Part shown: positions 8,078 through 16,219 of the stretch, in pieces
Layout: each line of letters starts with the position of its first letter
Position numbering within the stretch: the first letter of the stretch is position 1
Source: Microbacterium sp. Se63.02b
GTDB lineage: Bacteria > Actinomycetota > Actinomycetes > Actinomycetales > Microbacteriaceae
Assembly: GCF_014171575.1 (NCBI RefSeq)
Contig: NZ_CP050453.1
Location: forward strand, 3,844,001 to 3,908,000
Direction of reading: 5' to 3'
DNA: 64,000 nucleotides
The notes under the pieces: generated by a model
Told to the model about the DNA's origin: nothing
What the model saw: the letters and a program-made list of their open reading frames with translations, nothing else
Database searches by the model: none
Made by a program: the position numbers and the translations under genes

Positions 8078-9001
8078 GTGACCGTGATCCTCGCCTTCCT
8101 CGCCAACATCCTCGTCGCCGTGGCGAAGACGATCGCCGCGATCATCACCTCGTCGGCGTCGATGGTGGCCGAGGCGGCGCACTCGTGGGCGGATGCCGGC
8201 AACGAGGTCTTCCTCCTGATCGCCGACCGCCGCGGCGCGAAGACCAAAGATGCGCGGCATCCGCTCGGCTATGGGCGCAACGCCTTCGTGTGGTCGCTCA
8301 TCGCGGCCTTCGGAATCTTCACAGCCGGATCGATCGTGTCGATCATGCACGGCATCCAGGAGTTGTCGGACACCGGCCCCGTCGAGAGCCCGATGGTGGC
8401 CTACGTCGTGCTGGGGGTCTCGTTCGTGCTCGAGGGCGCGTCGTTCACGCAGGCGATGGTGAAGTCCCGGCGCCTGGCCAAGGAGCGCGGTTCGTCGACC
8501 TGGGGCTTCGTGCTGGAGACGAGCGACACCACGCTGCGCGCCGTGTTCTTCGAGGACTCCGCCGCGCTCGTCGGCCTCGCGATCGCTGCCGGCGCCATCG
8601 CGATGCATCAGATCACCGGTATCGCCGCCTGGGACGCGATCGGCTCGATCCTCGTCGGCGTACTGCTGGGCGTGGTCGCGATCATCCTGATCCGACGCAA
8701 CATCGCCTTCCTGGTCGGGGCCACGGCTGCGCCGAAGCTGCACGCTCGCGTCGGCGCCGCTCTGCTGGGGTTGGACGACATCGAGCGGGTCACCTATCTG
8801 CACATCGAGTACGTCGGCCCGAACCGGCTGTTCATCGTGGCCGAGATCGACCTGGCCGGCGATGCCCGCGAGCACGATGTGGCACGTCGGCTGCGCGATG
8901 TCGAACGGCGGATCGAGGCGCATGAAGCCGTCGAGACCGTCGTGCTGTCGCTCTCCGTCGACGACGAAGCGTCGCTCGAGTTCCCGGGTGTCTCGCGCTG
9001 A
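8078..9001 (+). CDS. cation diffusion facilitator family metal transporter
   Basis: Proton-coupled exporter of divalent metals such as Zn, Co, Fe or Mn; 307 residues with six predicted membrane helices and a cytoplasmic C-terminal domain from about 205 on. The metal-site pattern in helix 2 is HSWADAGNE (His and Asp four apart) and in helix 5 WDAIGSILVG. The GTG start opens straight into helix 1, supporting a leaderless start. The metal is not evident. Two His-rich MarR-like regulators follow, which suggests a metal-responsive cluster, though the nearer one is convergent and not in the same transcript. Confidence 0.88.
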   Translation: MTVILAFLANILVAVAKTIAAIITSSASMVAEAAHSWADAGNEVFLLIADRRGAKTKDARHPLGYGRNAFVWSLIAAFGIFTAGSIVSIMHGIQELSDTGPVESPMVAYVVLGVSFVLEGASFTQAMVKSRRLAKERGSSTWGFVLETSDTTLRAVFFEDSAALVGLAIAAGAIAMHQITGIAAWDAIGSILVGVLLGVVAIILIRRNIAFLVGATAAPKLHARVGAALLGLDDIERVTYLHIEYVGPNRLFIVAEIDLAGDAREHDVARRLRDVERRIEAHEAVETVVLSLSVDDEASLEFPGVSR

Positions 9002-9006
9002 GGGGC

Positions 9007-9637
9007 TCAGCGCCGCCAGTTGTCGGCGAGCTTGTTCAGCAGCCGGGCAAGCTCGACGCGCTCGTCATCGGTGAAGGATGCGAGAGCGGTCGTGAGCATC
9101 TCACGGCGCTCACCGCGCATGCCGCGGGCGAGCTTGCGCCCCTCGTCTGTGAGGGCGATGCGGGTGCGTCGAGCGTCGTCGGGGTCGGCTTCGCGCCGCA
9201 CGAAGCCGTGATCGACACCTTGCTGCACAAGTCGTGAGGCCCGCGGCTGATCGACGCCGATCGCGATACCGAGGTCACTGACGCTGAGCGGAGCGGACGC
9301 CGCGGCCAGCGCTTCGAGCATGCGCATGCGAGCGGGTCCCCCAGTCGACCGGACGGGTCGGCCATCCAGGGGGCATGCCGGGGTGACCGCGGTGGTGATC
9401 GAAGTGGTCGCGGGCATCGTCGCCGTGCGGCCCTTGATGCGGACCCCCGTGCCAGCCGTGCGGACCTCCGTGACCGCGACCGCGATCGGCGGAGCCTCGC
9501 CCACCCGGGCCGCGCTCGCCCGGACGACGGCCGCGCAGGCGGGCCAGCGCCTGCGCGATGGCTTCGGCGGGGTCCTGCTCGGCGGAGTCGCGCGATTCAG
9601 AGTCGTGCGGTTCGGTGTCGTTCGGGTCGGTGGTCAC
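9007..9637 (-). CDS. MarR-like regulator with His-rich N-terminal extension (two frameshifts)
   Basis: A winged-helix protein of about 210 residues. The C-terminal part is MarR-like (MLEALAAASAPLSVSDLGIA, then QPRASRLVQQGVDHGFV and the wing DPDDARRTRIALTDEGRKL). Before it lie about 90 residues with an acidic start and a His/Gly tract (HGGPHGWHGGPHQGPHG, DHFDHHRGHPG) suited to bind metal. The frame breaks near 9366 and again near 9338; the linking piece MADPSGRLGDP lies in the third frame. GTG 9637 stands 6 nt from a TAAAAT -10 (9649-9644). It is convergent with the CDF gene and divergent from the next regulator. Metal sensing is an inference from the His tract and the neighbour. Confidence 0.75.
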
Positions 9638-9643
9638 GATCCG

Positions 9644-9720
9644 ATTTTACATGCGACTTGACATGTACTCGGACTCCATGTCACACTACATGTACATGCA
9701 CTGTGACATTCACATGCACA
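9644..9720. promoter_or_regulatory. divergent promoter with an array of CATG-type operator sites
   Basis: The gap between the two His-rich regulators holds TACATG-N8-CATGTA (9648-9667), TACATGTA (9687-9694) and several further CATG/CATT half-sites up to 9720. The first dyad overlaps the minus-strand -10 TAAAAT. A TTGACA lies at 9658-9663 on the plus strand. The density of related half-sites points to cooperative binding by one or both regulators. Confidence 0.6.
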
Positions 9721-9742
9721 TTGACAACAAAAGGACTTTCCC

Positions 9743-10539
9743 ATGAACACCTCAGAATCACAGAACCCCCAGAACACCTCCCGCCCCTTCGGTTACTGGC
9801 TCAAAGCCGCCGACCGCCTCATGGCGTCGGAGTTCGCCGCCGCCTTCGGCAGTGAGCATGCGAGCCGCCGCGACTGGCGGATCCTCAACATCGTCGACGG
9901 CACGGTCGCGTCCGACCGCCCGCTGAACGCGCACAAGCTGCACAGCCTGGTCGAGCGCGGCTGGGTCGCCTCCGAAGGCGACGGCTGGACGCTCACCGAC
10001 GAGGGCCGTGCGGCGAAGGAGCGCCTCGGCGCGATCGTCGACGGCATCCGTGCCAAGGTATCGGCCGCTGTCTCCGACGAGGAGATGGCCACCACGCTCG
10101 CCTCGCTCGAGAAGATCGCGCGGGCATTCGGCTGGGAGGAGGGCACTCCTCTCCCCGCGGTCGAGGACGCCGTCACGGCTTCGGCGGACCCCGCCACGGC
10201 CGCGGATTCGGGCGCGGATTCGGCCGGCCCTTCGGGCGCGGATTCGGCCACGGGCCCGCGCAGGGCTTCGGTCGCGGCGAGCGCATCGACTTCGGCCACG
10301 GACCCGAGCAGGGCTTCGGACCTGATGCCGATGCCGAACACGGCTGCCGCCACGGCGACGCGGGTGCCGGACACCGCGGTCACGGCCGCGCGCACGGACA
10401 CCCCGGTCACGACGACCGAGGCCACGGTCACGGCGCGCACGGACACGGCGGACACGGTCCGCACCGTGCCGAGCGCATCGCCCAGCACGCGTTCGAGCGC
10501 GGTTTCGACGCAGGCTTCACCCGCGGTCGCGACGCCTGA
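9743..10539 (+). CDS. MarR-like winged-helix protein with His/Gly-rich C-terminal tail (one frameshift)
   Basis: Residues 10-135 form a winged-helix domain (PFGYWLKAADRLMASEFA, DWRILNIVDG, KLHSLVERGWV, DGWTLTDEGRAAKERL). A break near 10165-10173 hides the true tail: in the next frame it is an HGFG-type repeat region followed by HGH repeats (HGHPGHDDRGHGHGAHGHGG) and ends at TGA 10537-10539. The tail of about 120 residues is a likely metal-binding region. The uninterrupted frame would instead run on as Ala/Thr-rich sequence to 10603, which is implausible. AAAGGA precedes the ATG at 9743. It is divergent from the His-rich regulator at 9007-9637. Confidence 0.72.
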
Positions 10540-10586
10540 CGCCTTCTCCACCCCGAGCGGCACAGGGCCGAACAACCCTGTTCCGT

Positions 10587-10628
10587 GCGAGCCACCCCCT
10601 TGAGTGCGAGCTCACGGGGGTGGCTCGC
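10587..10628. terminator. bidirectional terminator hairpin
   Basis: A perfect 13-bp stem (GCGAGCCACCCCC with GGGGGTGGCTCGC) and a 16-nt loop between the convergent His-rich regulator and TetR genes. No strong U run is seen. Confidence 0.7.
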
Positions 10629-10672
10629 GTATCAGGGGTGGCCCCGCGAGGGCGGCAGGGCGAGGGACGCGG

Positions 10673-11317
10673 TCAGAGGTCGAGCAGCGACAGGGCCGGT
10701 TCATCGGCCCCGGCAGCCCGCAGACGACCTCGCATCGCGGCGGCGGCGATCACATAGGGCCGCTCGTCGTCCAACAGCAGCGAGCGCGAGTTGGCCTCCT
10801 CGTTCATCGCGACCAGCTCGAACGCCAGCACCTCGGGATCGCCCTCGATCTCGCGCGCCTCGACGGCATACCGCAGCTGCGCTTCGACGTAGCCGTACCA
10901 GTCGACGAGCGCCGCGCGCACGGCATCGCTCACCGGGCCGGACTTGGAGTCGACGTCGGCCGCGGTCGCAGCGAAGAAGCAACCGCCCGTGAAGACCCTG
11001 TCCTTCGAGTACAGGAGGGAGTTGCGCAGCAACGCTGCCAGGCGGCGCACCCCACGCGGTTCCGCCCTGGCCGGCGTCACGATCCGGGCGGTGAAGATCT
11101 CGCGAGCCGCGGCGACGGTCGCCAGCTGCAGGCCTTCCTTGCTCTGGAACAGGGTGGCGATGCTGCTCTTGCGGGAGCCGGATGCCTCGGCGAGCCGCCC
11201 GATGGTCAGACCGTCCAGGCCCTCCACCGAGGCGAGGTCGGTCGCGCTCTGCAGCACGATGCGACGGGAGGCCTCGCCGCGCGCCCTGCGCCCATCCAGA
11301 ACCACACCTTCGGACAT
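10673..11317 (-). CDS. TetR family transcriptional regulator
   Basis: Repressor of 214 residues. The helix-turn-helix lies at about residues 30-60 (DGLTIGRLAEASGSRKSSIA, TLFQSKEGLQLATV), followed by a helical ligand domain with FTGGCFFAATAADVDSK, a pattern seen in the TetR_C_11-like group. The ATG at 11317 is 6 nt from TATACT (11329-11324), so the message is probably leaderless. It is divergent from the alpha/beta hydrolase gene, and both promoters sit within a duplicated operator, so it very likely controls itself and the hydrolase. Confidence 0.88.
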   Translation of the reverse strand: MSEGVVLDGRRARGEASRRIVLQSATDLASVEGLDGLTIGRLAEASGSRKSSIATLFQSKEGLQLATVAAAREIFTARIVTPARAEPRGVRRLAALLRNSLLYSKDRVFTGGCFFAATAADVDSKSGPVSDAVRAALVDWYGYVEAQLRYAVEAREIEGDPEVLAFELVAMNEEANSRSLLLDDERPYVIAAAAMRGRLRAAGADEPALSLLDL

Positions 11318-11320
11318 GCT

Positions 11321-11366
11321 CCTAGTATACGAACGATCGTTCGCCTAGTATACGTATGATCGTTCG
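11321..11366. promoter_or_regulatory. tandem 23-bp operator repeat in the tetR/hydrolase divergent promoter
   Basis: Two head-to-tail copies (11321-11343 and 11344-11366) agree at 21 of 23 positions; each begins CCTAGTATACG and ends GATCGTTCG. The first copy contains the perfect dyad CGAACGATCGTTCG (11330-11343). The first copy also supplies the TetR -10 and the second copy contains TATGAT on the plus strand. Confidence 0.7.
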
Positions 11367-11389
11367 TATTGTTCTGGCGAAGGAGCCCC

Positions 11390-12472
11390 ATGCCGTCCGT
11401 TCCCGCACTGCTCGCCCGCACCATCCAGACCGCGGCTGCCGTCTCGCCCCGGCTCGCGGGCGACCTCGCCTCTCGCCTCTTCTTCACGACCACTCCGCGG
11501 ATGCCGGTGCGCGATGTCGACGCCCCGACCCACGGCGATGCCCGCCGCGGGCGGTTGACGGTGCGGGGCATCGATGTCACCACCTACGAGTGGGGTGCCG
11601 GACCGCGCACGGCGCTTCTGCTGCACGGATGGCGCGGTCGAGCGTCGCAGTTCGCCCCGCTCGTGCGCGAGCTGGTCGCCGAACGATTCCGCGTCGTCTC
11701 CTTCGATGCGCCGGCGCACGGATCATCGCGCGGCCGGCATACCGACATCCGCGACTGGGTCGACGCCACCGAACAGCTGCAGGCAGCATACGGGCCGTTC
11801 GCACTGATCGTCGGCCACTCGTTCGGCGCCCTGGCCGCGACGACCGTCGCACGGTCGACCGTCGGCACCCCCGCAGTCGTCGCGATCGCCGGCGCGGCCG
11901 GGCCGGATGCGTTCCTCGCGGAGTTCGCCCACGAGCTCCGTCTCGACGCCGCGACGCGCACGCGCCTGGCCGAGCGCTTCCGGCAGAGGCTCGGCGCGGA
12001 TCAGGCGACCGTGACCGCACGGTACGACGCCGCACGGCACCCGCTCCCCGACGTGACGTCGCTGCTGGTGGTGCACGACCGCGACGATCGGCGGATGCCC
12101 GACGCCGACTCCCTGCGTCTGCACGAGGCTCACGGTGACCGCTCCCGCCTGCTCCGCACCGACGACCTCGGTCACACTCGCGCGCTGTCGGCAGACATCA
12201 CCCTCGACGCGGTGGTCGCACTCGCGGTGGGCGGACTCGTGGCGGTCGACGCTCTCGGTACGGCATCGACCGCCTCGACCGGCCGTCACCGCGAAGCGCG
12301 CCGCACCAGCGGGACCAGGGCGGCAGCTGCCACGACCACGGCCGCGACGAGCACCGCCGCGACGAACCCACCCGTCACCAGCACCGCGGCGATGGTGCCG
12401 AACACGGCGATGCCGAGCCCGCCGCCGAGCGCGAACCCCACCTCCTGGATCGCCCCCACCTGGCCGGCCTGA
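11390..12472 (+). CDS. alpha/beta hydrolase
   Basis: Serine hydrolase of the alpha/beta fold. LLLHGWRGRASQFAPLV (about residues 80-96) gives the oxyanion loop, GHSFGA (about 142-147) the nucleophile elbow, and DLGHTRALS the likely catalytic His. The ATG at 11390 follows GAAGGAG. The last 60 codons run 187 bp into the convergent MFS gene and are Ala/Thr-rich antisense-like sequence, so the true end is probably near 12290 and a base error has removed the stop. The substrate is unknown. Control by the divergent TetR protein is likely. Confidence 0.8.
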   Translation: MPSVPALLARTIQTAAAVSPRLAGDLASRLFFTTTPRMPVRDVDAPTHGDARRGRLTVRGIDVTTYEWGAGPRTALLLHGWRGRASQFAPLVRELVAERFRVVSFDAPAHGSSRGRHTDIRDWVDATEQLQAAYGPFALIVGHSFGALAATTVARSTVGTPAVVAIAGAAGPDAFLAEFAHELRLDAATRTRLAERFRQRLGADQATVTARYDAARHPLPDVTSLLVVHDRDDRRMPDADSLRLHEAHGDRSRLLRTDDLGHTRALSADITLDAVVALAVGGLVAVDALGTASTASTGRHREARRTSGTRAAAATTTAATSTAATNPPVTSTAAMVPNTAMPSPPPSANPTSWIAPTWPA

Positions 12473-13629
12473 TCCTCGGTCGTCGCCTCGAACAGTGCCG
12501 TCGCGGCCAGTGTGGCGCCGACACCGAAACCGAGCCCGACGAGCACGAGCGGGATCGCCACGATCGCGGGGTCGAGTGCGAGCCAGACGAGCCCGACCGC
12601 CTGCAGCATCAGCGCCAGGACGGTGAGGGCGTTCGCCGAGAGCCAGCGCAGGGCGAGGGGTGCCACGACACCGCCGATGGCGATCGCCACCGCCTGCGGC
12701 AGCAGGGCGATGCCCGCCTCGGCCGCAGTCTGCCCGCGCGAGTCCTGCAGGTGCAGGCTCACCAGCAGCACGGAGGCCGATGAAACCCCGCTGCTCACGA
12801 TGATCCGGATGATCGCGGGGCTGAACCCGGGCATGCCGAACAGCCCGGTGTCGATGAGAGGAGCGCGGAGGCGCTGCTGCCTGCGCACGAAGAACACCAG
12901 GCTCAGGATGGCGACCACGGCAGCGAACACCGCCGACATCGGCGCAGCGAGCGCCTCGTGCAGCGCGAAGACCAGGGCACCGAGCGCGACGATCGACGAG
13001 AGGATGCTGAGCACATCCCACGACGGCGACTGCGAGCTGCGCGAGTCGGGCACGAGCCACACGGCCAGCACGCCGGCGACCACCGCGAGCGGAACACTCC
13101 CCAGGAGCAGCCAGCGCCATCCCGGCCCCTCGGCGAGCACTCCGCCGAGCACCGGACCGAGCGCGCTTCCGGTGCCGAAGGTCGCTGTCCACAGCCCGTA
13201 CGCGAGCACGCGTTCGCGCGCCTGGAACTTGGCGCCGATCGTCGCGACCACGCCCGCGATGACGAAGGCTTCGGCGACACCGAGCAGCGCACGCACGACG
13301 ATGAGCACCAGGCCGCTGGAGGCGAGCCCGCCGACCGCGTTGAGGACGGCGAACCCGGCCAGGCCGATGAGGATGACGGTCTTGCGCCCGTATGCATCGC
13401 CGATCCGCGCGGCGACGATCAGCGTCGCGGCCAGCGACAGCGCATACACATCGACCAGCCAGAGCCCCTCGGTGTCGGTCAGGCCCAGCTCGCCACGGAT
13501 CGCGGGAAGGGCGGTCGAGACGCTGCTGATCGCGAGGGCACCGATGAGCACTCCGAGCAGGAGGGGGACCATCGCGAACCAGAGGCGAAGGGAGGAGCGT
13601 GTGCCGTCGAGAGTGGGGGTGTCCGTCAC
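12286..13629 (-). CDS. MFS drug-efflux transporter, DHA2-like
   Basis: Proton-driven exporter with about fourteen hydrophobic segments over 447 residues. Motif A is RIGDAYGRKTVILIGLAGF, and motif C-like GSALGPVLGGVLAEGPGWRW is typical of the QacA/EmrB group. The GTG at 13629 was preferred to the longer frame from 13674 because a palindromic operator lies at 13637-13653, which would otherwise be inside the gene. It is divergent from an HxlR regulator that probably represses it. The substrate is not known. Confidence 0.85.
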   Translation of the reverse strand: MTDTPTLDGTRSSLRLWFAMVPLLLGVLIGALAISSVSTALPAIRGELGLTDTEGLWLVDVYALSLAATLIVAARIGDAYGRKTVILIGLAGFAVLNAVGGLASSGLVLIVVRALLGVAEAFVIAGVVATIGAKFQARERVLAYGLWTATFGTGSALGPVLGGVLAEGPGWRWLLLGSVPLAVVAGVLAVWLVPDSRSSQSPSWDVLSILSSIVALGALVFALHEALAAPMSAVFAAVVAILSLVFFVRRQQRLRAPLIDTGLFGMPGFSPAIIRIIVSSGVSSASVLLVSLHLQDSRGQTAAEAGIALLPQAVAIAIGGVVAPLALRWLSANALTVLALMLQAVGLVWLALDPAIVAIPLVLVGLGFGVGATLAATALFEATTEDQAGQVGAIQEVGFALGGGLGIAVFGTIAAVLVTGGFVAAVLVAAVVVAAAALVPLVRRASR

Positions 13630-13636
13630 GATCTCA

Positions 13637-13653
13637 GTCTGTAAAGTACAGAC
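13637..13653. promoter_or_regulatory. operator between MFS and HxlR genes
   Basis: GTCTGTA-AAG-TACAGAC is a perfect 7-bp inverted repeat with a 3-nt centre, placed just upstream of the MFS start. A second small dyad, TTCGG-ATA-CCGAA, is at 13694-13706 before the HxlR gene. Confidence 0.55.
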
Positions 13654-13718
13654 AGAAGCCACAAGTACGGTCATTTCTGATACGTACTGACAGTTCGGAT
13701 ACCGAAGGGGGCCGTGGC

Positions 13719-14130
13719 GTGCGGGAGAAGACCGAGCGGATCATCCGCGACTGGACCGAGACCTGCGACGCCGAGGTGTCGATCGCGGTGCTCGGCGGGG
13801 CCTGGAAGCCCAGCATCCTGACCCTTCTCGGTGAGCACGAGGTGCTGCGCTTCGGCGAGCTCGGGCGCCTCCTGGAGAACCCGACCGCTCGCGTGCTCAC
13901 CCGGCAGCTGCGCGAGCTCGAGGAAGACGGCCTCATCACCCGCACCGTCTACCGGGAGGTGCCACCCAAGGTCGAGTACCGGCTCAGCGAACTCGGCGCG
14001 AGTTCGGGGGCAGCTGCTGACGGAGCTGACCCGCTGGGGCACGCTCTACGCCGCCCGCCAGCGTGTCGACGCGCAAGCGGGGAGCGTCGCGGAGCCCGCG
14101 AGCGCGCCGCCGAGCCAGGCGACCGCGTGA
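13719..14130 (+). CDS. HxlR family transcriptional regulator (one frameshift)
   Basis: Small winged-helix regulator of about 137 residues. The family core is clear: LGGAWKPSILTLLGEHEVLR, FGELGRLLENPTARVLTRQL and DGLITRTVYREVPPKVEYRL. One extra G in the run 14006-14010 breaks the frame; the tail continues as GQLLTELTRWGTLYAARQRV and ends at 14130. GAAGGGGG precedes the GTG at 13719. A Cys at about residue 14 (TETCDAE) sits where some HxlR members sense quinones or disulfide stress, but this is only suggestive. It probably controls the divergent efflux gene. Confidence 0.85.
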
Positions 14131-14160
14131 TCACCTGTGTCGTGACCTGAGGACGCGCCC

Positions 14161-14601
14161 TCAGATCCGGCGCGGGCCGGGACCATCGGTGCCGAGCGCA
14201 TCCTCGGGGTTCAGCAGCCGGCACGCCTTCATCGACAGGCAGCCGCAGCCGATGCATCCGGTGAGCTCGCGCCGCAGATGCTCGAGCTGCGTACGGCGGA
14301 GATCGAGCTGCTCTCGCCACAGCTTCGCCACCCGCTGCCAGTCGTGCTGCGACGGCGGCTCGTCCGTGGGCAGGCTCTGGAACACCTCGTGCACGTCGGT
14401 GAGAGGGATGCCGAGGCGCTTCGCGACCACGATCAGTGAGATCCGCCGCAGCATGTGCCGCCGATAGCGGCGCTGGTTGCCTGCAGTGCGAGTGGACACG
14501 ATGAGTCCGAGCTGCTCATAGAAGTGCAACGCCGTCGCCGGCACGCCGCTGCGGCGGACGACTTCGCCGATCGCCAGCAGATCATCGGGTTCCAACGACA
14601 T
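14161..14601 (-). CDS. soxR: redox-sensitive regulator SoxR
   Basis: MerR-family activator whose 2Fe-2S cluster senses redox-active compounds. The MerR helix-turn-helix lies at residues 9-40 (LLAIGEVVRRSGVPATALHF), a dimerisation helix follows, and the cluster ligands are CIGCGCLSMKAC (CX2CXCX5C, about residues 118-129). ATG 14601 is used; a GTG two codons upstream is possible. The gene is divergent from an MFS exporter, and a consensus SoxR box lies between them. In actinobacteria SoxR usually controls export or modification of redox-active metabolites rather than a SoxS regulon, which this arrangement fits. Confidence 0.93.
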   Translation of the reverse strand: MSLEPDDLLAIGEVVRRSGVPATALHFYEQLGLIVSTRTAGNQRRYRRHMLRRISLIVVAKRLGIPLTDVHEVFQSLPTDEPPSQHDWQRVAKLWREQLDLRRTQLEHLRRELTGCIGCGCLSMKACRLLNPEDALGTDGPGPRRI

Positions 14602-14613
14602 CTGCACCCCCTC

Positions 14614-14644
14614 TTGACCTCGAGTTTACTCGAGGTATTAGCGT
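14614..14644 (+). promoter_or_regulatory. SoxR box within a 19-bp-spaced promoter
   Basis: CCTCGAGTTTACTCGAGG (14618-14635) is an 18-bp dyad matching the enterobacterial SoxR box except for bases inside each arm and the centre. It lies between -35 TTGACC (14614-14619) and -10 TAGCGT (14639-14644), 19 bp apart, the over-long spacing that MerR-family activators correct by twisting DNA. It drives the MFS gene at 14716. Confidence 0.85.
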
Positions 14645-14715
14645 GACGATCGGTCGCCGGGGAACGGCGCCGCCGGGCGGAGGACCGCCTGCTCCGATGT
14701 CACGAAGGGCACCCC

Positions 14716-16155
14716 ATGACGCACACCCCCGAGCGCACCGCCACCGCGGGGAGCTGGCGCGAACTCCTCGGCAGTCGCTACGCCCCGATCGCCTCGGTCC
14801 TCGCGGGCGGCGTGCTGCTCGAGGCGAGCAACGTGTATCTGACCACCAGCCTGCTCCCCACGATCGTCGGCGACATCGGCGGCGCGGAGTTCTACGCGTG
14901 GACGATGATGACCTTCCTCCTGGCATCGGTCGTCAGTTCGATGATGGTGAGCCGGATCCTCACGCAGCAGGGCGCCGTGCGCGCCTACCTGCTCGCCCTC
15001 GGCTTGTTCGCCCTCGGCTCGCTGCTGTGCGCCGCGAGCCCGTGGATGTGGGCGCTGCTCTCCGGCCGCGCGGTGCAGGGCCTCGGCGGCGGGCTGCTCG
15101 CGGGACTCGGCTACGCGCTCATCCAGCGCGCCCTCCCCGAGCGGCTGTGGGCGCGAGGAGCGGCACTCGTCTCGGCGATGTGGGGTGTGGGCAACATCGT
15201 CGGCCCCGTCGTGGGCGGCGTGTTCGCGCAGCTGGACGCCTGGCGGGTGACGTTCGTCGGCCTCGCCGTCGTCTCCGCGCTCATCGGCATCGTCGTGGTG
15301 CGTGCGCTGCCGAGGACCACCCGCGCCCGCTCGAGCGAATCCGTGCCGTGGGGGTCTCTCGTGCTCCTCTCCGGCGGCGTCGCCGCGGTGGGCATCGCGA
15401 GCGTCGTCCCCAGCGGTCTCGGCACCGGGGTCGCCATCATGGTCGGCGTGGTCCTGGGCGCTTGGTTCCTGCGTCACGAGCGCCGCGGTCGCACCGGCAT
15501 CCTTCCCCGGGTCACTTTCGCCCCCGGTTCCTCGCTGGGCTGGGTCTACGTCACGGTCGCGGTGTTGGCGTTCGCGATCGGCACCGAGGCGTTCATCCCG
15601 CTCTTCGGGCAGGAGATCGGTGGACTGATGCCGTTCGTCGCCGGGCTGCTCGGCGCCGCCCTGTCCCTCGGCTGGTCTATCACCCAGGTGTTCACGGCCA
15701 ACGCCACCGGCATCCGCTCGCGCCGCGTGCTCATCACCCTCGGTCCCGTCGTCGTCGCCATCGGTCTCGCCGCGTACGGGCTGCTCCAGCATGAGGGCCC
15801 CTCCACGCTCGTCATCGCGCTGTGGTTCGCCACCCTGTTCCTCGCCGGCGCCGGCATCGGCCTCGGATTCCCGCACCTGACCGTCGCCGCACTCGGCAGC
15901 ACAGCCGGCGAAGAGGAAGGCGCCAAGGCGGCTGCGGCTGTGAACACCGTCTTCATCATCGCGAGCGCGTTCAGCTCGGCGATGGCCGGGGTCCTGGTCA
16001 ACCTCGCGATGCCCGACGTCGTGGATGCCGCCCGCCTGCTGATGCTCGTGTTCGCGGGCATCACCGTTCTCGGCACGTTCGTCGCGCGAGGCGCGAGCTG
16101 GGGCATCGGACTCGCCCGCGAGGACGCACGGCCCGCCACTCCGGCATCCGACTGA
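14716..16155 (+). CDS. MFS exporter under SoxR control
   Basis: Membrane exporter of 479 residues with about fourteen hydrophobic segments (LLGSRYAPIASVLAGGVLLE at the start, then GRAVQGLGGGLLAGLGYALI). The sequence resembles the DHA2-like drug-export branch. It has its own SoxR-regulated promoter at 14614-14644, so export of redox-cycling antibiotics or pigments is the likely job. The ATG at 14716 is taken; the leader is about 65 nt. A MarR-like gene follows on the same strand after 64 bp and may be cotranscribed. Confidence 0.85.
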   Translation: MTHTPERTATAGSWRELLGSRYAPIASVLAGGVLLEASNVYLTTSLLPTIVGDIGGAEFYAWTMMTFLLASVVSSMMVSRILTQQGAVRAYLLALGLFALGSLLCAASPWMWALLSGRAVQGLGGGLLAGLGYALIQRALPERLWARGAALVSAMWGVGNIVGPVVGGVFAQLDAWRVTFVGLAVVSALIGIVVVRALPRTTRARSSESVPWGSLVLLSGGVAAVGIASVVPSGLGTGVAIMVGVVLGAWFLRHERRGRTGILPRVTFAPGSSLGWVYVTVAVLAFAIGTEAFIPLFGQEIGGLMPFVAGLLGAALSLGWSITQVFTANATGIRSRRVLITLGPVVVAIGLAAYGLLQHEGPSTLVIALWFATLFLAGAGIGLGFPHLTVAALGSTAGEEEGAKAAAAVNTVFIIASAFSSAMAGVLVNLAMPDVVDAARLLMLVFAGITVLGTFVARGASWGIGLAREDARPATPASD

Positions 16156-16170
16156 GGGAAAAGACACCAC

Positions 16171-16215
16171 ATCGACGAAGTCCACACCGACGAAATCCAC
16201 ACCAACGAAATGGAG
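16171..16215 (+). repeat. three imperfect 15-bp tandem repeats
   Basis: ATCGACGAAGTCCAC, ACCGACGAAATCCAC and ACCAACGAAATGGAG follow each other directly between the MFS stop and the next start. The first two units differ at two positions; the third is more diverged and runs into the ribosome-binding site. Confidence 0.6.
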
Positions 16216-16219
16216 AATC

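Noticed and set aside
13630..13674. Longer N-terminus for the DHA2-type transporter
   Set aside because: The additional 15 codons cover a perfect operator dyad (13637-13653) and do not resemble the family; GTG 13629 is preferred.
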